Assembly: GCA_934757865.1 (NCBI GenBank)
Contig: CAKVLS010000003.1
Location: 62,001-126,000 of the forward strand
Source of the DNA: an uncultured Clostridia bacterium
GTDB taxonomy: Bacteria; Bacillota; Clostridia; Christensenellales; UBA1242
DNA length: 64,000 bases
Direction of reading: 5' to 3'
Numbering within the stretch: position 1 is the stretch's first letter; each line of letters opens with the position of its first letter. The position numbers and the translations under genes were made by a program. Positions 1 through 8,560 of this stretch are shown one piece after another. The notes under the pieces are model-generated. The model had not been told where the DNA came from. It ran no database searches and was given only the letters and a program-made list of their open reading frames with translations.

Positions 1-870
1 CTTATGGGACTATTTATTAAGCCTTCAGGAGTCGCTGTCACAGAGTCGTTTGGAGCTTTAACAAGTTATTCTCAAATACCTCTTGGTATCTTGGGTTCTC
101 TAGCTAAGCAGCTACTTGAAGTTTTAATCATTATCGCACCTATTGCGGTTATATTCTTGTTCGTCAACTTTGTTGCTTTGCATTTGCCAAAAAATGAGCT
201 TTTGAAGATTCTAATCGGTCTTATGTATACATATTTTGGAATAGTTATTTTCTTTGCCTCGGTCAATGTAGGATTTATGCCTATCGGCTACCTAATGGGT
301 AAGGTAATAGCTGGCACAAGTTATAGCTGGCTACTTATTCCGGTAGCTCTAGCAATCGGCGCATCTGTTGTATTTGCAGAGCCTGCGGTGTATGTTTTGA
401 CCAAACAAGTAGAGACTTTGACCGAAGGCATTATCCATAGAAAAGTTATGTTATTTACTATCTCTATCGGTGTTGCGCTTGCAGTATGTCTATCTGTAGT
501 AAGAAACTTTTTAGGAATAAACATCATTTGGTTTATTGTTCCGCTTGTACTACTTAATATTATTTTGATGCCTTTCTGTTCTAATATATTTGTCGCCATT
601 GCATTTGACTCTGGCGGCGTAGCATCTGGAGCTATGGCAAGTGCGTTTATTTTGCCATTTATCAATGGCATATGCGAAGCCCTTGGCAACAATGCTATGA
701 TGTTTGCCTTTGGAACAATTGCATTTATCGCACTTATACCTATACTTAGTATTCAAGTTTTGGGTGTAATATTTAAGATGGTTCAAAACAAAAAGGCTAC
801 AGGAAGAGCTATTCCTATTCATACTAGAAAAGCAAAAGTCAAAGTTATTGACTTTGATTATGGAGAATAA
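1..870 (+). CDS. DUF1538 family membrane protein, 3' part
   Basis: An integral membrane protein of the DUF1538 family, whose function is unknown. The reading frame is already open at base 1, so the ATG at base 4 is probably internal and the gene starts outside the window. About seven to eight hydrophobic helices are visible, with conserved-looking small-residue motifs such as VVFAEPAVYVLTKQVE and FDSGGVASGAMASAF that fit DUF1538. Two PII-like genes follow after 2 and 11 bp, so the three form one operon. DUF1538 genes are often found beside PII genes, and a transport role gated by PII is the natural inference, but no substrate can be read from the sequence. Confidence 0.8.
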   Translation, partial: LMGLFIKPSGVAVTESFGALTSYSQIPLGILGSLAKQLLEVLIIIAPIAVIFLFVNFVALHLPKNELLKILIGLMYTYFGIVIFFASVNVGFMPIGYLMGKVIAGTSYSWLLIPVALAIGASVVFAEPAVYVLTKQVETLTEGIIHRKVMLFTISIGVALAVCLSVVRNFLGINIIWFIVPLVLLNIILMPFCSNIFVAIAFDSGGVASGAMASAFILPFINGICEALGNNAMMFAFGTIAFIALIPILSIQVLGVIFKMVQNKKATGRAIPIHTRKAKVKVIDFDYGE

Positions 871-872
871 TT

Positions 873-1217
873 ATGGCGAAGAAAAAAGTTATTTGTCCTA
901 TTGAGATAATTTGCGTTACCATTGATCGCAAACTCGAAAAAGATGTTGAAGAAGTTTTGCACAAGCACGAAGTCCACAACTTTGTTACTTTCTTAGCGGA
1001 CGGTACAGCCAAGTCGTCAATGGGCGATTTGTTTGGCTTTGGTATAGCCGAAAAGTCCGTTCTTGTAGGACTTGTAGATAGAGAGAGGTCAAGAAATTTG
1101 CTTGAAGACCTTAGAGAAGAAATTGGCTATGACAAAGACGGCAGAGGTATTGCGATGACACTACCGCTAAGCAGTGCCACAAGCACAATGCTTGATATGC
1201 TAAACATTGAGTTATAA
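873..1217 (+). CDS. PII-like signalling protein (first of a pair)
   Basis: A 114-residue protein with the small ferredoxin-like fold length of the PII (GlnB) superfamily. It begins 2 bp after the DUF1538 gene stops. The classical T-loop with its uridylylated Tyr is not visible; the middle instead reads FLADGTAKSSMGDLFGFG. The second half has GYDKDGRGIAMTLPLSSA, comparable to the C-terminal strand of PII proteins. It probably senses a nucleotide or small effector and contacts the neighbouring membrane protein. Assignment to the superfamily is fairly secure; the ligand is unknown. It is more divergent than its downstream partner, so the two may form a heteromer or have split the sensing and regulating jobs. 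Confidence 0.72.
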   Translation: MAKKKVICPIEIICVTIDRKLEKDVEEVLHKHEVHNFVTFLADGTAKSSMGDLFGFGIAEKSVLVGLVDRERSRNLLEDLREEIGYDKDGRGIAMTLPLSSATSTMLDMLNIEL

Positions 1218-1228
1218 GGAGAAAAATT

Positions 1229-1582
1229 ATGACAGTAGAAAGAGATTTGATAATCACTATCGTTAACAAAGGCTACTCAGATTATGTAGTAGACGCAGCA
1301 AGAGATGCCGGAGCTAGAGGTAGCACAATACTTCACGGCAGAGGTTCAACTGCGGAGAAGAACCAGTTTATGGGTATTAGCCTTCAAGACGAAAAAGACA
1401 TAGTTTTGACATTAGTTGTAAGAACTGATAAAAAGAAAATTATGGAAGCCATCGCCGACAGAACAGACCTTAACGCTGAGGGCAGAGGATTTTGTTTCTC
1501 TATGCCAGTTAACGATGTAGTAGGCGTTAATGCAGAGACCTCTAATAAGGCTCAAAAGAAGCAAAAGAAAGCTGCAAAATAA
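1229..1582 (+). CDS. P-II family nitrogen regulator (second of a pair)
   Basis: A 117-residue PII-family protein. The segment GARGSTILHGRGS matches the G-A-x-G-x-T-x-x-x-x-R-G pattern seen in PII proteins linked to DUF1538, and the end of the fold is visible as AEGRGFCFSMPVNDVVGV. A Lys-rich tail of about 10 residues follows. A good ribosome site (AAGGAG) precedes the ATG, 11 bp after the first PII gene. PII proteins are trimers that bind ATP/ADP and 2-oxoglutarate and switch transporters or enzymes. The target here is inferred to be the DUF1538 protein because no ammonium transporter or glutamine synthetase is near. Confidence 0.8.
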   Translation: MTVERDLIITIVNKGYSDYVVDAARDAGARGSTILHGRGSTAEKNQFMGISLQDEKDIVLTLVVRTDKKKIMEAIADRTDLNAEGRGFCFSMPVNDVVGVNAETSNKAQKKQKKAAK

Positions 1583-1600
1583 TTATTTTTTATCAAAACA

Positions 1601-1632
1601 TTGACAACAAAAGTCAAATAGTTTATTATAAT
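1601..1632 (+). promoter_or_regulatory. Promoter for the 1656 gene
   Basis: TTGACA at 1601-1606, then TATTAT at 1624-1629 after 17 bp; an overlapping TATAAT at 1627-1632 would give a 20 bp spacer. A GGAGGA ribosome site follows at 1645-1650. Confidence 0.7.
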
Positions 1633-1655
1633 AGTAATAAATAAGGAGGATTGTT

Positions 1656-1976
1656 ATGAAAAACGAGGGTTTGAAATCACTACTTGATATTCTTGGTGGA
1701 ATAGCAGCGTTTTTGACAGTTGCAGTATACCTTGTACTTATCATCCATGGTAACTGGGCATTTTTACCAGAAAAGGTTTACAATGTACTAGTAGTTATTA
1801 GAACATGGGCTCCACTTGTAGTAGTAGCTATTACAGGACTAGAGTTTGTAAGCACCAAAGGCTTCATCCTAAAGCTTATCTTCTTGATCGCTTTGGCTGG
1901 TATAGTAATCTTTATGTTCTTCCCAGGTACTTGGAATGCATTTGTAGGCATTGTTAATGGTGCAGTAGGCGCTTAG
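1656..1976 (+). CDS. Small membrane protein, three predicted helices
   Basis: A 106-residue protein of unknown function. Three hydrophobic segments lie at about residues 12-30, 45-62 and 70-105, with almost no soluble part. It has its own promoter and a strong ribosome site, and a terminator follows directly, so it is a single-gene unit. I do not recognise the family. Its freestanding, strong expression signals suggest that it is a genuine gene. Confidence 0.7.
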   Translation: MKNEGLKSLLDILGGIAAFLTVAVYLVLIIHGNWAFLPEKVYNVLVVIRTWAPLVVVAITGLEFVSTKGFILKLIFLIALAGIVIFMFFPGTWNAFVGIVNGAVGA

Positions 1977-1989
1977 TTTAGCAAAATTA

Positions 1990-2021
1990 AAATAAGGGGT
2001 AATATTGCCCCTTATTTTTTT
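1990..2021 (+). terminator. Rho-independent terminator
   Basis: Stem AAATAAGGGG / CCCCTTATTT followed by a T run, 13 bp after the stop of the 106-residue gene. Confidence 0.88.
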
Positions 2022-2079
2022 ATAATTTGTTTTTGTAGTCTAGTGATACATTACTGCGGACAAAATATTGTGCTATATA

Positions 2080-2108
2080 TTGCAAAAATATATTTTTTAT
2101 GGTATAAT
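2080..2108 (+). promoter_or_regulatory. Promoter for the zinc-ribbon gene
   Basis: TTGCAA at 2080-2085 and TATAAT at 2103-2108 with a 17 bp spacer; GAGGAGG ribosome site at 2123-2129. Confidence 0.8.
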
Positions 2109-2133
2109 TTAGACATAATTTTGAGGAGGATTT

Positions 2134-2643
2134 ATGTTTTTAATTTTTGGTTCAACAGGTAGAGTAAAACCACTTAATGTATTTGAGGATGATGTTTGTG
2201 GCATTTGCAAAAACGCCAACAAGATGCAACTCCATGAGGCATCTAGATGGGCAACATTTTTCTTCATCCCTATGATTAAGGTATATAAGGAGTATTATTT
2301 TGTTTGTCCACACTGCGGAGCTAGCCGCAAAGTCGACAACAAAGAGGCTAAAGCTTTGATCCAAGCCGCAAAAGAAGCCGGCACTCCAGCCGTTAACAAA
2401 AATGTAAGAGCTGTAGAAAATAATGCTGCCACTCCACAAACTGTTGAAGTTTCAAATAATATCGATGTCAAAGAGCTAATCAAAAGCGACATTGAGAAAG
2501 TTATTAAGAGTATCAAAGACCCAGCTATCCTAAAAGATAGTGCAAACTTTGATAAACTATATTCTAGTCTAAGAGAGGGACTTGTGTCTAAGTACGGCGA
2601 TGCCAAACTTGTAGAGCAAACCCTTAACGAATATTTAGGATAG
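2134..2643 (+). CDS. Zinc-ribbon family protein
   Basis: A 169-residue soluble protein. The N-terminal 65 residues match the zinc_ribbon_15 pattern: CGIC at residues 22-25, a middle stretch ending FFFIPMIKVYKEYYFVC, and a second CPHCG pair, giving a four-Cys zinc site. The remainder is charged, predicted helical, and has no recognisable domain. Members of this family are small and uncharacterised; a role in protein or nucleic-acid contacts can only be guessed. It is probably co-transcribed with the membrane protein starting 10 bp downstream. Confidence 0.75.
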   Translation: MFLIFGSTGRVKPLNVFEDDVCGICKNANKMQLHEASRWATFFFIPMIKVYKEYYFVCPHCGASRKVDNKEAKALIQAAKEAGTPAVNKNVRAVENNAATPQTVEVSNNIDVKELIKSDIEKVIKSIKDPAILKDSANFDKLYSSLREGLVSKYGDAKLVEQTLNEYLG

Positions 2644-2653
2644 GGCATGAGTT

Positions 2654-3127
2654 ATGAAAGCTAAAGAAATAGTATTTTTAGTAATAAATAGCATTTTTGC
2701 TTGCCTTGCAATTATCTTTTCTTTCACAAAAATTTTTATCGAGAACACCCAACTCCAATATTCTATAGATATAGGTACTGGACTTTTTGAACTTGGGAAT
2801 TCCGCTTGGGCAGTATTTACTAAAATATTCTTAATAGCTATCTTGTGCTTACTTGTCGCTATGCCAATACTTTATGCTTTTGCGAGAGTCAAAAAAGATA
2901 AAAAATTGTGGCTTGCACTACTAATATGTGCTAGCGTAGCTATTGCGCTACTTGTTTTGTTTATCGTCTTTGCATACGAGACATGCATAGACAAAACAAC
3001 TTTGGGTTTTGGTAGGAGTACCGAGTACAAGTTTAATTCTGCCATGTATGTGTTTATTGTATTTAGCGGGCTTGTTATGCTTAATATGTTTTGGCACTGC
3101 ATCGACAATGTGAAAAAATATAAATAA
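2654..3127 (+). CDS. Membrane protein, four predicted helices, unknown function
   Basis: A 157-residue protein with four hydrophobic segments near residues 5-25, 48-70, 85-108 and 125-148 and short loops. No family is recognised. The loop between the first two helices (about residues 28-45) should lie outside the membrane. It forms a two-gene unit with the upstream zinc-ribbon gene, and a strong terminator follows the stop. The ribosome site is modest (AGGATAGGG just upstream). Confidence 0.68.
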   Translation: MKAKEIVFLVINSIFACLAIIFSFTKIFIENTQLQYSIDIGTGLFELGNSAWAVFTKIFLIAILCLLVAMPILYAFARVKKDKKLWLALLICASVAIALLVLFIVFAYETCIDKTTLGFGRSTEYKFNSAMYVFIVFSGLVMLNMFWHCIDNVKKYK

Positions 3128-3133
3128 AAATCT

Positions 3134-3162
3134 AAAACGCCATAAAATATATGGCGTTTTTT
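3134..3162 (+). terminator. Rho-independent terminator
   Basis: Perfect 10 bp stem AAAACGCCAT / ATGGCGTTTT with a 7 nt loop and a T tail. Confidence 0.92.
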
Positions 3163-3289
3163 GTTGTTTATTTTTTCTTGCTATAACAGTATAATTATTT
3201 TTACTAAATATTACTAAACCCGCAAAAATTTAGAGGGTATTTTGCAGGTTTTTGGCTTTAATATTTTTGGGTATTGATGCCTAGGGTAT

Positions 3290-3318
3290 TTGCCACAATA
3301 GACAGAATATGGTATAAT
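3290..3318 (+). promoter_or_regulatory. Promoter for trkA-trkH
   Basis: TTGCCA at 3290-3295 and TATAAT at 3313-3318 with a 17 bp spacer; the trkA ATG is 35 bp further on with GGAG upstream. Confidence 0.8.
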
Positions 3319-3353
3319 ATTAGTATCAAAATTAAAAAATTTTGGAGTAAAAA

Positions 3354-4706
3354 ATGAATATAATTATTATTGGTGGTGGCAAGGTCGGTAAGACCTTGAC
3401 TGAGCACTTACTAGAAGAAGGTCATAATATAACTGTTATCGAAAAGACAAAGAATATTCTTGACTTAGTAGTTAACACATACGATGTTGCGGGAGTGTTA
3501 GGCAACGGCGCCGTGGCTAAGGTACAAGAAGAGGCTGGCGTTAATAAAGCTGACTTATTTATAGCTGTTACTAATGACGATGAACTTAATCTTGTTTGCT
3601 GTAAAGTCGCAAGATATTTGGGAGCAAAAAGAGTAATAGCAAGGGTAAGAGATACCGAGTACACAGACCAAGCGGAACTTATGAGATTGGGCTTTGGTAT
3701 TGACCTAATAGTTAACCCAGAGCTAGCAACTGCTGAGGAGATAGCCAACTTGCTTCGTTTCCCACAAGCAAGTAGCGTGCATAGTTTTGAGAAAGGCAAA
3801 GTCGTTTCTGTAGAGATAAGACTTAATGAAGATTGCTCTTTTATAAATAAAACTGTTGAGGAATTAGTCAAAGGCACTGGCGCAGAACTAGTTATTGGCT
3901 CAATTTTTCGTGACGAAAAAACAATAATCCCAAGAGGCACAGATAAGTTTTTGGAGGGCGACTATGTAAGTTTTGTTTCTAGCCCAGCCAAAATTGATGC
4001 GTTCTTTAAGAAGGTAAAGGTATTTAATAATAGAGTAAAATCATGCCTTATCATCGGTGGTAGCCGTATAGCATATCACTTGATTCGTAAACTTCAAGAT
4101 GTTGGCATCAAAGTTAAACTAATAGAAAAAGATGTTAATAGATGCAATCAAATTTTGGAGACTTTGGACAAGGTCGAGGTTATCAATGCTGACGGCACCC
4201 AAAAGCAAGTTTTGGACGAAGAGGGGCTAAAAGATTTTGACGCAGTCGTTTCTCTTACTGGTATGGACGAGCAAAATATCATAATTTCGCTATATGCAAA
4301 ATCTCAAAATGTAGACACCGTTATAAGTAAAGTTAACAATGATACCTTTGACAACATATTAGAAGACATCAACTTAGATGCTAATATTTCGCCAAAAGAT
4401 ATTGTTGCTAACCAAATAATCAAATACACCCGTACACTTAATGCAAAAGAAGAAGGCTCTATCGAAAATATGCATAAAGATATTGATGCCAACCTTGAAG
4501 TTGTAGAGCTTAATATTGGTGAAAATGATTTGGTGGTAGGCAAAGCTATCAAAGATATGAAAATAAGAGAAAATACAATAATAACAAGCATTATAAGAGG
4601 CAATGAAATTATTGTCCCTAATGGTGAGAGTGTGCTAGATAGTGGAGATAAAATAATTATATCTACAACTAGAACGGTAGATAGTCTAGATAGCATCATA
4701 AAATAA
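3354..4706 (+). CDS. trkA: Trk potassium transport regulatory subunit TrkA
   Basis: A cytoplasmic NAD-binding gating subunit of the Trk/Ktr potassium uptake system, 450 residues, the usual length for the two-repeat form. Two RCK/TrkA_N Rossmann folds are visible: GGGKVGKTL at residues 7-15, and a second beginning CLIIGGSRIAYHLIRKL near residue 224. Each is followed by a TrkA_C domain, at about 140-215 and 365-450. It binds the membrane subunit TrkH, encoded 8 bp downstream, and adjusts K+ uptake to nucleotide state. The ATG has a GGAG site and a consensus promoter. Confidence 0.96.
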   Translation: MNIIIIGGGKVGKTLTEHLLEEGHNITVIEKTKNILDLVVNTYDVAGVLGNGAVAKVQEEAGVNKADLFIAVTNDDELNLVCCKVARYLGAKRVIARVRDTEYTDQAELMRLGFGIDLIVNPELATAEEIANLLRFPQASSVHSFEKGKVVSVEIRLNEDCSFINKTVEELVKGTGAELVIGSIFRDEKTIIPRGTDKFLEGDYVSFVSSPAKIDAFFKKVKVFNNRVKSCLIIGGSRIAYHLIRKLQDVGIKVKLIEKDVNRCNQILETLDKVEVINADGTQKQVLDEEGLKDFDAVVSLTGMDEQNIIISLYAKSQNVDTVISKVNNDTFDNILEDINLDANISPKDIVANQIIKYTRTLNAKEEGSIENMHKDIDANLEVVELNIGENDLVVGKAIKDMKIRENTIITSIIRGNEIIVPNGESVLDSGDKIIISTTRTVDSLDSIIK

Positions 4707-4714
4707 GGAGAAAA

Positions 4715-6166
4715 ATGAATTACAAAATTGTATTTTATACCATAGGTCAAATACTCAAGGTTATGGGCCTTTTGGTGTTACTTCCTATGTTTGTGGCAAT
4801 AGGTTATAGCGAACAATTTTTGCCATACATATATACAGCAATAATATTTTTGGGGCTTGGATTTTTGATTGCCTTCAAAAAGCCCAAAGATAGCAATATA
4901 TACTCAAAAGAGGCCATAGTTTCTATAGGTCTTGCTTGGATACTTGTATCACTAATAGGTGCATTACTATATATTTTTAGCGGAGCAATACCTAGATATA
5001 TTGATGCATTTTTTGAACTAGTTTCTGGGTTTACAACCACCGGAGCTACTATTCTTACAGATATCGAAAGTTTACCAAAGGGAGTGCTTTTTTACCGAAA
5101 CTTTACTGTTTGGATTGGAGGAATGGGAATACTAGTATTTATCCTAGCTCTTATGCCATCGGCAGATAAAGGCGGACTTCAACTTTTGCGTGCGGAGTCG
5201 GCAGGACCTAATGTAAGCAAAATAACCTCTAAACTAAGCACAACCGCTCGTATACTATATGGTATATACTTTGGTCTTACATTGCTTGAATTTATCATCT
5301 TGCTTATAGGTGGTGTTGGCTGGTTTGATGCTAGTACGCTTGCATTCTCAACTGCTGGTACAGGAGGCTTTTCTCCGACAAATGCAAGTATAGCAAGCTA
5401 TAATAGTTTATTTGTTGAGATAGTCATAACAGTGTTTATGTTTATCTTTTCAATTAACTTTTCTGTATACTTTTTAATCTTGATAGGCAAAGGGCTAACC
5501 GCTATCAAAAACGAAGAATTATGGACTTTTGTAGGCATATTTTTCTTGTCTATAATTCTTATCAGCCTTAATATATCTGGTACAGTTGGTGGATTTTGGA
5601 ATGCTCTAAGATATGCATCTTTTGAGGTTTCGTCCGCAGCATCAGCGACAGGTTTTGCGGTGGCTGACTATAATACATGGCCAGCATTTTCTCAAACATT
5701 ACTTATTATACTTATGATGATAGGCGGTTGCGCGGGGTCTACTGCCGGCGGTCTAAAAGTCGCAAGACTTGTTGGACTAACAAAAAGTGGCTATGTAAAG
5801 ACACGCCAAGTGCTTAACCCAAGAAAAATGTACTCGGTAAAGATAGATGGCAAACCTCAAGACGAGAGTTATATAAATAGCATATTCTTCTATTTTGCTA
5901 TTTACACGGCGATACTTTTTGTATTTACTATACTTGTATCGCTAGATAAAAAAATGGACTTTGCATCAAGTTTTTCAGCATGCGTTGCGACATTTAATAA
6001 CGCTGGCCCCGGTATTGGTGTAGTAGGACCTATGAATAACTATGGGGCGCTAGGTGTTGGCACTAAACTTGCATTGTCTGGGCTAATGCTAACCGGAAGA
6101 CTTGAGATTTTCCCTATCATAATATTATTCTTGCCATCGACCTGGAGAAGAGTAAATAATGGATAA
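4715..6166 (+). CDS. trkH: TrkH family potassium uptake protein
   Basis: The K+-conducting membrane subunit, 483 residues. The four pore loops of the TrkH/KtrB superfamily can be read in order: FTTTGAT near residue 108, STAGTGGFSP near 214, ASAATGFAVAD near 308, and NNAGPGIGVVGP near 430. Each carries the conserved Gly of the selectivity filter. It works with TrkA from the same operon, and the start has AAGGAG at ideal spacing. Its end overlaps the next gene by 8 bp, implying translational coupling with the AlkD-like gene. Confidence 0.95.
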   Translation: MNYKIVFYTIGQILKVMGLLVLLPMFVAIGYSEQFLPYIYTAIIFLGLGFLIAFKKPKDSNIYSKEAIVSIGLAWILVSLIGALLYIFSGAIPRYIDAFFELVSGFTTTGATILTDIESLPKGVLFYRNFTVWIGGMGILVFILALMPSADKGGLQLLRAESAGPNVSKITSKLSTTARILYGIYFGLTLLEFIILLIGGVGWFDASTLAFSTAGTGGFSPTNASIASYNSLFVEIVITVFMFIFSINFSVYFLILIGKGLTAIKNEELWTFVGIFFLSIILISLNISGTVGGFWNALRYASFEVSSAASATGFAVADYNTWPAFSQTLLIILMMIGGCAGSTAGGLKVARLVGLTKSGYVKTRQVLNPRKMYSVKIDGKPQDESYINSIFFYFAIYTAILFVFTILVSLDKKMDFASSFSACVATFNNAGPGIGVVGPMNNYGALGVGTKLALSGLMLTGRLEIFPIIILFLPSTWRRVNNG

Positions 6167-6872
6167 ATTATTTTTGGACGGCATTTATAACCAAACAACT
6201 TTGGATAATATTTTGAAAAAGTTAGGCGATCCCAAAAAAGCTCCTTTTACCCAAAACATAGTAAGGACTAATCTCACAGTCCTTGCGGTAAAAAGTCAAG
6301 GTATAAAAGATGTAGTCAAGTCAATCTCGATAGACTCGTATATAAATTTGCTAGACAATATGACTTTTAATTATTACGAAGACACTTTGGTATACGCAGG
6401 AGTTATGAGTAAGCTAAAAGACTTTGGGACTCTAAAAAAGTACCTAGACAATTATGTAGCGGCTGTTGATTGCTGGGCGAGTGTAGACACTATGAAGTTT
6501 AGTCTAAAATCTTCAAGCGACAAAGAAAAATTATTATCTCTAGCCACGCATTATACTAAGAGCGTTAAGCCTTATGTCCGTAGGAGCGGATATAAGATAA
6601 TGTTTGACTATATTAGCTCATCTATTGATACAATCTTTGCTTGCATTAAAGACTCATACAGCGAGCAAGAATATTATGTCAATATGATTATAGCTTGGCT
6701 ACTATGTGAGTGCTTTGTAAAAAATAGAGATAAGACGCTAGCTTTTGTAGAGAGTGCAGAGCTCAATGACTTTGTCCTAAGAAAGTTTGTATCTAAGTGT
6801 CACGACAGCTATAGAGTGACAGCTGAAGACAAAGAACTTTTGACCGCTCTAAAAAACTCAAAATTAAATTAA
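6159..6872 (+). CDS. AlkD-like DNA alkylation repair protein
   Basis: A 237-residue all-helical protein that fits the DNA alkylation repair (AlkD) family of HEAT-like glycosylases, which excise positively charged alkylpurines. The key features line up: W106 and D110 in CWASVD (compare W109 and D113 of Bacillus AlkD), a basic YVRRSGY at 139-145, and W180 in the IAW motif. Length matches the family. The start overlaps the end of trkH and carries GGAGAAG, so it is translated with the potassium operon, an odd functional pairing. The assignment rests on motif spacing, not on high identity. Confidence 0.72.
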   Translation: MDKLFLDGIYNQTTLDNILKKLGDPKKAPFTQNIVRTNLTVLAVKSQGIKDVVKSISIDSYINLLDNMTFNYYEDTLVYAGVMSKLKDFGTLKKYLDNYVAAVDCWASVDTMKFSLKSSSDKEKLLSLATHYTKSVKPYVRRSGYKIMFDYISSSIDTIFACIKDSYSEQEYYVNMIIAWLLCECFVKNRDKTLAFVESAELNDFVLRKFVSKCHDSYRVTAEDKELLTALKNSKLN

Positions 6873-6878
6873 AAGATT

Positions 6879-6911
6879 AACACCTTGAGACAGTATTCCA
6901 AGGTGTTTTTT
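6879..6911 (+). terminator. Rho-independent terminator of the trk operon
   Basis: AACACCTTG / CAAGGTGTT stem, 11 nt loop, six-T tail, directly after the AlkD-like gene. Confidence 0.9.
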
Positions 6912-7007
6912 ATTGTCGCCAAGCCTCTAAAATATGGGAAAACCCACTCAAAAAGAAGGAAAAACCTCCTCAAAAATGGTCAAATAACAAAAATATTGCT
7001 AAAACTA

Positions 7008-7037
7008 TTGACAACTTCGCCGGCTGTATCTTATACT
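7008..7037 (+). promoter_or_regulatory. Strong promoter in front of a broken gene
   Basis: TTGACA at 7008-7013 and TATACT at 7032-7037 with an 18 bp spacer, followed by GGAGG at 7051-7055. Confidence 0.75.
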
Positions 7038-7062
7038 ATAAGTGTTTTAGGGAGGAAAACAA

Positions 7063-7287
7063 ATGAAAGATAGTGTAACTTATCACTGGAATTCAATATC
7101 AGTCCTTTCATTTGTGCAAAACAAAGCTTAGTGACAGCAACGCTTTTAGTCTAGCACATTGTATGGATATGAGCTAGATTTTATTAAGCTTTCAAGTAAG
7201 ACCCTTGATAAATATTTTGAATATTTAGTTGCATTTGGTATATGCAAAAGTAAAAATAATAAAATATGCGAACTAGTTTATGACTGA
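7063..7287 (+). pseudogene. Decayed small gene with intact promoter, ribosome site and terminator
   Basis: An ATG at 7063 with an excellent ribosome site opens a frame that stops after 22 codons. Coding-like sequence resumes in another frame from about 7159 and ends at a TGA at 7285-7287; it contains SSKTLDKYFEYLVAFGI and ICELVYD. A terminator lies 35 bp beyond. The pieces look like one small gene broken by frameshift and stop mutations, perhaps a winged-helix protein since the tail resembles a wing region, but that is a guess. A genuine 22-codon peptide cannot be excluded. Confidence 0.5.
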
Positions 7288-7597
7288 TAAAGAATCTACT
7301 TATCGCAAAAAGTAACAATCAAAAAAGAGAAATCAATTATATGATTTCTCTTTTTTTCTTTTATTATCATTCGTGATTATTTTATCTTATCTTTTTTTGA
7401 CTTCTCTGGGCGGTTATTATTTTACTTAATAATTTATGCTAATAATTTTTGTTATTAACTATCACTAACTTTTTGATTTTCTATCTATTATTGCTTTTTA
7501 TATTTTTCTTTTTTGTATATTTATTATTGCATTTTCGCAACTCAAAAAACTCAATAAACAAAAGTCCAAAACAAAAAAAGTTTTATATCAATAAGGA
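7288..7597. other. AT-rich spacer with one terminator
   Basis: After the terminator at 7323-7357 the remaining 240 bp is T-rich on the plus strand, with stops in all frames. No gene or RNA element is apparent. Confidence 0.6.
7323..7357 (+). terminator. Rho-independent terminator
   Basis: AAAGAGAAATCA / TGATTTCTCTTT with a short loop and T tail, ending the 7008 transcription unit. Confidence 0.88.
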
Positions 7598-8365
7598 TTA
7601 GATAATGTCTTTTTTCTTAAAGCCCAATCTATTAGCAAATGTATTGTTTGTGGTAACAAAAGTTACTTTTTCGCCGTCAATCATTTGTTGATATACTGTA
7701 GCGCCGGCTTCTTGGCAGATGATTATACCTGGTAGCAAGTCCCAAGGATTAGAGCATGCTAAGATATATGTACCTACTTGTGAGCAAGCAACCGAATAAA
7801 ATCCAAAGCACCCAACACCAAAAGAGCGTATACGCAAAGTATACTTTTCGATAGTCTTTTCATTTTCGAAGAAAAATTTATTTATATCTTTTGAGTAGTC
7901 AACTGCTACGAGTTGTGGCTTGTTGTTATCTATATTTATAGCTAGCTTTAAGCCATTTTTGTATGCGCCATGGCCTTTGGCTGCGTACAAAATATCATCA
8001 TATTCTGGCATATATATGATACCGAACTTAGTATCTCCGTCAATGCTAAAAGATACTTGTATGCCCCATAATCTGCTGCCGTTAGCAAAGTTGATAGTTC
8101 CGTCTATTGGGTCTACTGTCCAAGTTCTGCCCTTTGGAGCAACTTTCGGGTTGTTTTCTTCACTTATAATAGTGTCGTTAGGGTAGTTATCTCTCAATAT
8201 CCCTAGCAAAAATGCCTCGCTAGCGATATCTAGGTTAGTAACTAGGTCACGGCTACCTTTGTCTTTTACATTTACTTTTGAGCCTTTGATTATCTTTTTA
8301 TAAACGGTTTTTACAGCGTTGCACATAAGAGTAAGCTCTTTGTCAAATTCAAAATTTTTTACCAT
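7598..8365 (-). CDS. Inositol monophosphatase family protein
   Basis: A 255-residue Mg-dependent phosphatase of the IMPase/SuhB/CysQ superfamily. Metal-binding motifs are clear: the acidic pair E69-E70 in ISEEN, the signature DPIDGT at 85-90 followed by NFANG, and WDLLPG near 208-213 with D209, then QEAGA. The start is the second in-frame ATG (8363-8365) because AGAGGTAA lies just upstream; the earlier ATG has none. The substrate may be an inositol, sugar or adenosine bisphosphate and cannot be decided from sequence. It is a single gene, divergent from the PHP gene. Confidence 0.9.
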   Translation of the reverse strand: MVKNFEFDKELTLMCNAVKTVYKKIIKGSKVNVKDKGSRDLVTNLDIASEAFLLGILRDNYPNDTIISEENNPKVAPKGRTWTVDPIDGTINFANGSRLWGIQVSFSIDGDTKFGIIYMPEYDDILYAAKGHGAYKNGLKLAINIDNNKPQLVAVDYSKDINKFFFENEKTIEKYTLRIRSFGVGCFGFYSVACSQVGTYILACSNPWDLLPGIIICQEAGATVYQQMIDGEKVTFVTTNNTFANRLGFKKKDII

Positions 8366-8560
8366 TTGTATTACCTCTTTTGTAGTATAGTATAAAACTA
8401 AAAATAACACAAATAAAAAACAAATTTTGCATATAGGTAAAATATAGCATTTAATGTTTCATAAACATACGCTCATTTTTTAGGAGTGTAATAAAATAAT
8501 AGTATTTAGTAGCGGGCAAAAAACATTTTGTGTTATAATAAATTTACTTAAGGAGAGATT

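Noticed and set aside
6885..7073. 62-codon open frame after the trk operon
   Set aside because: It runs through the terminator and the promoter at 7008-7037 and has no ribosome site or protein-like composition.
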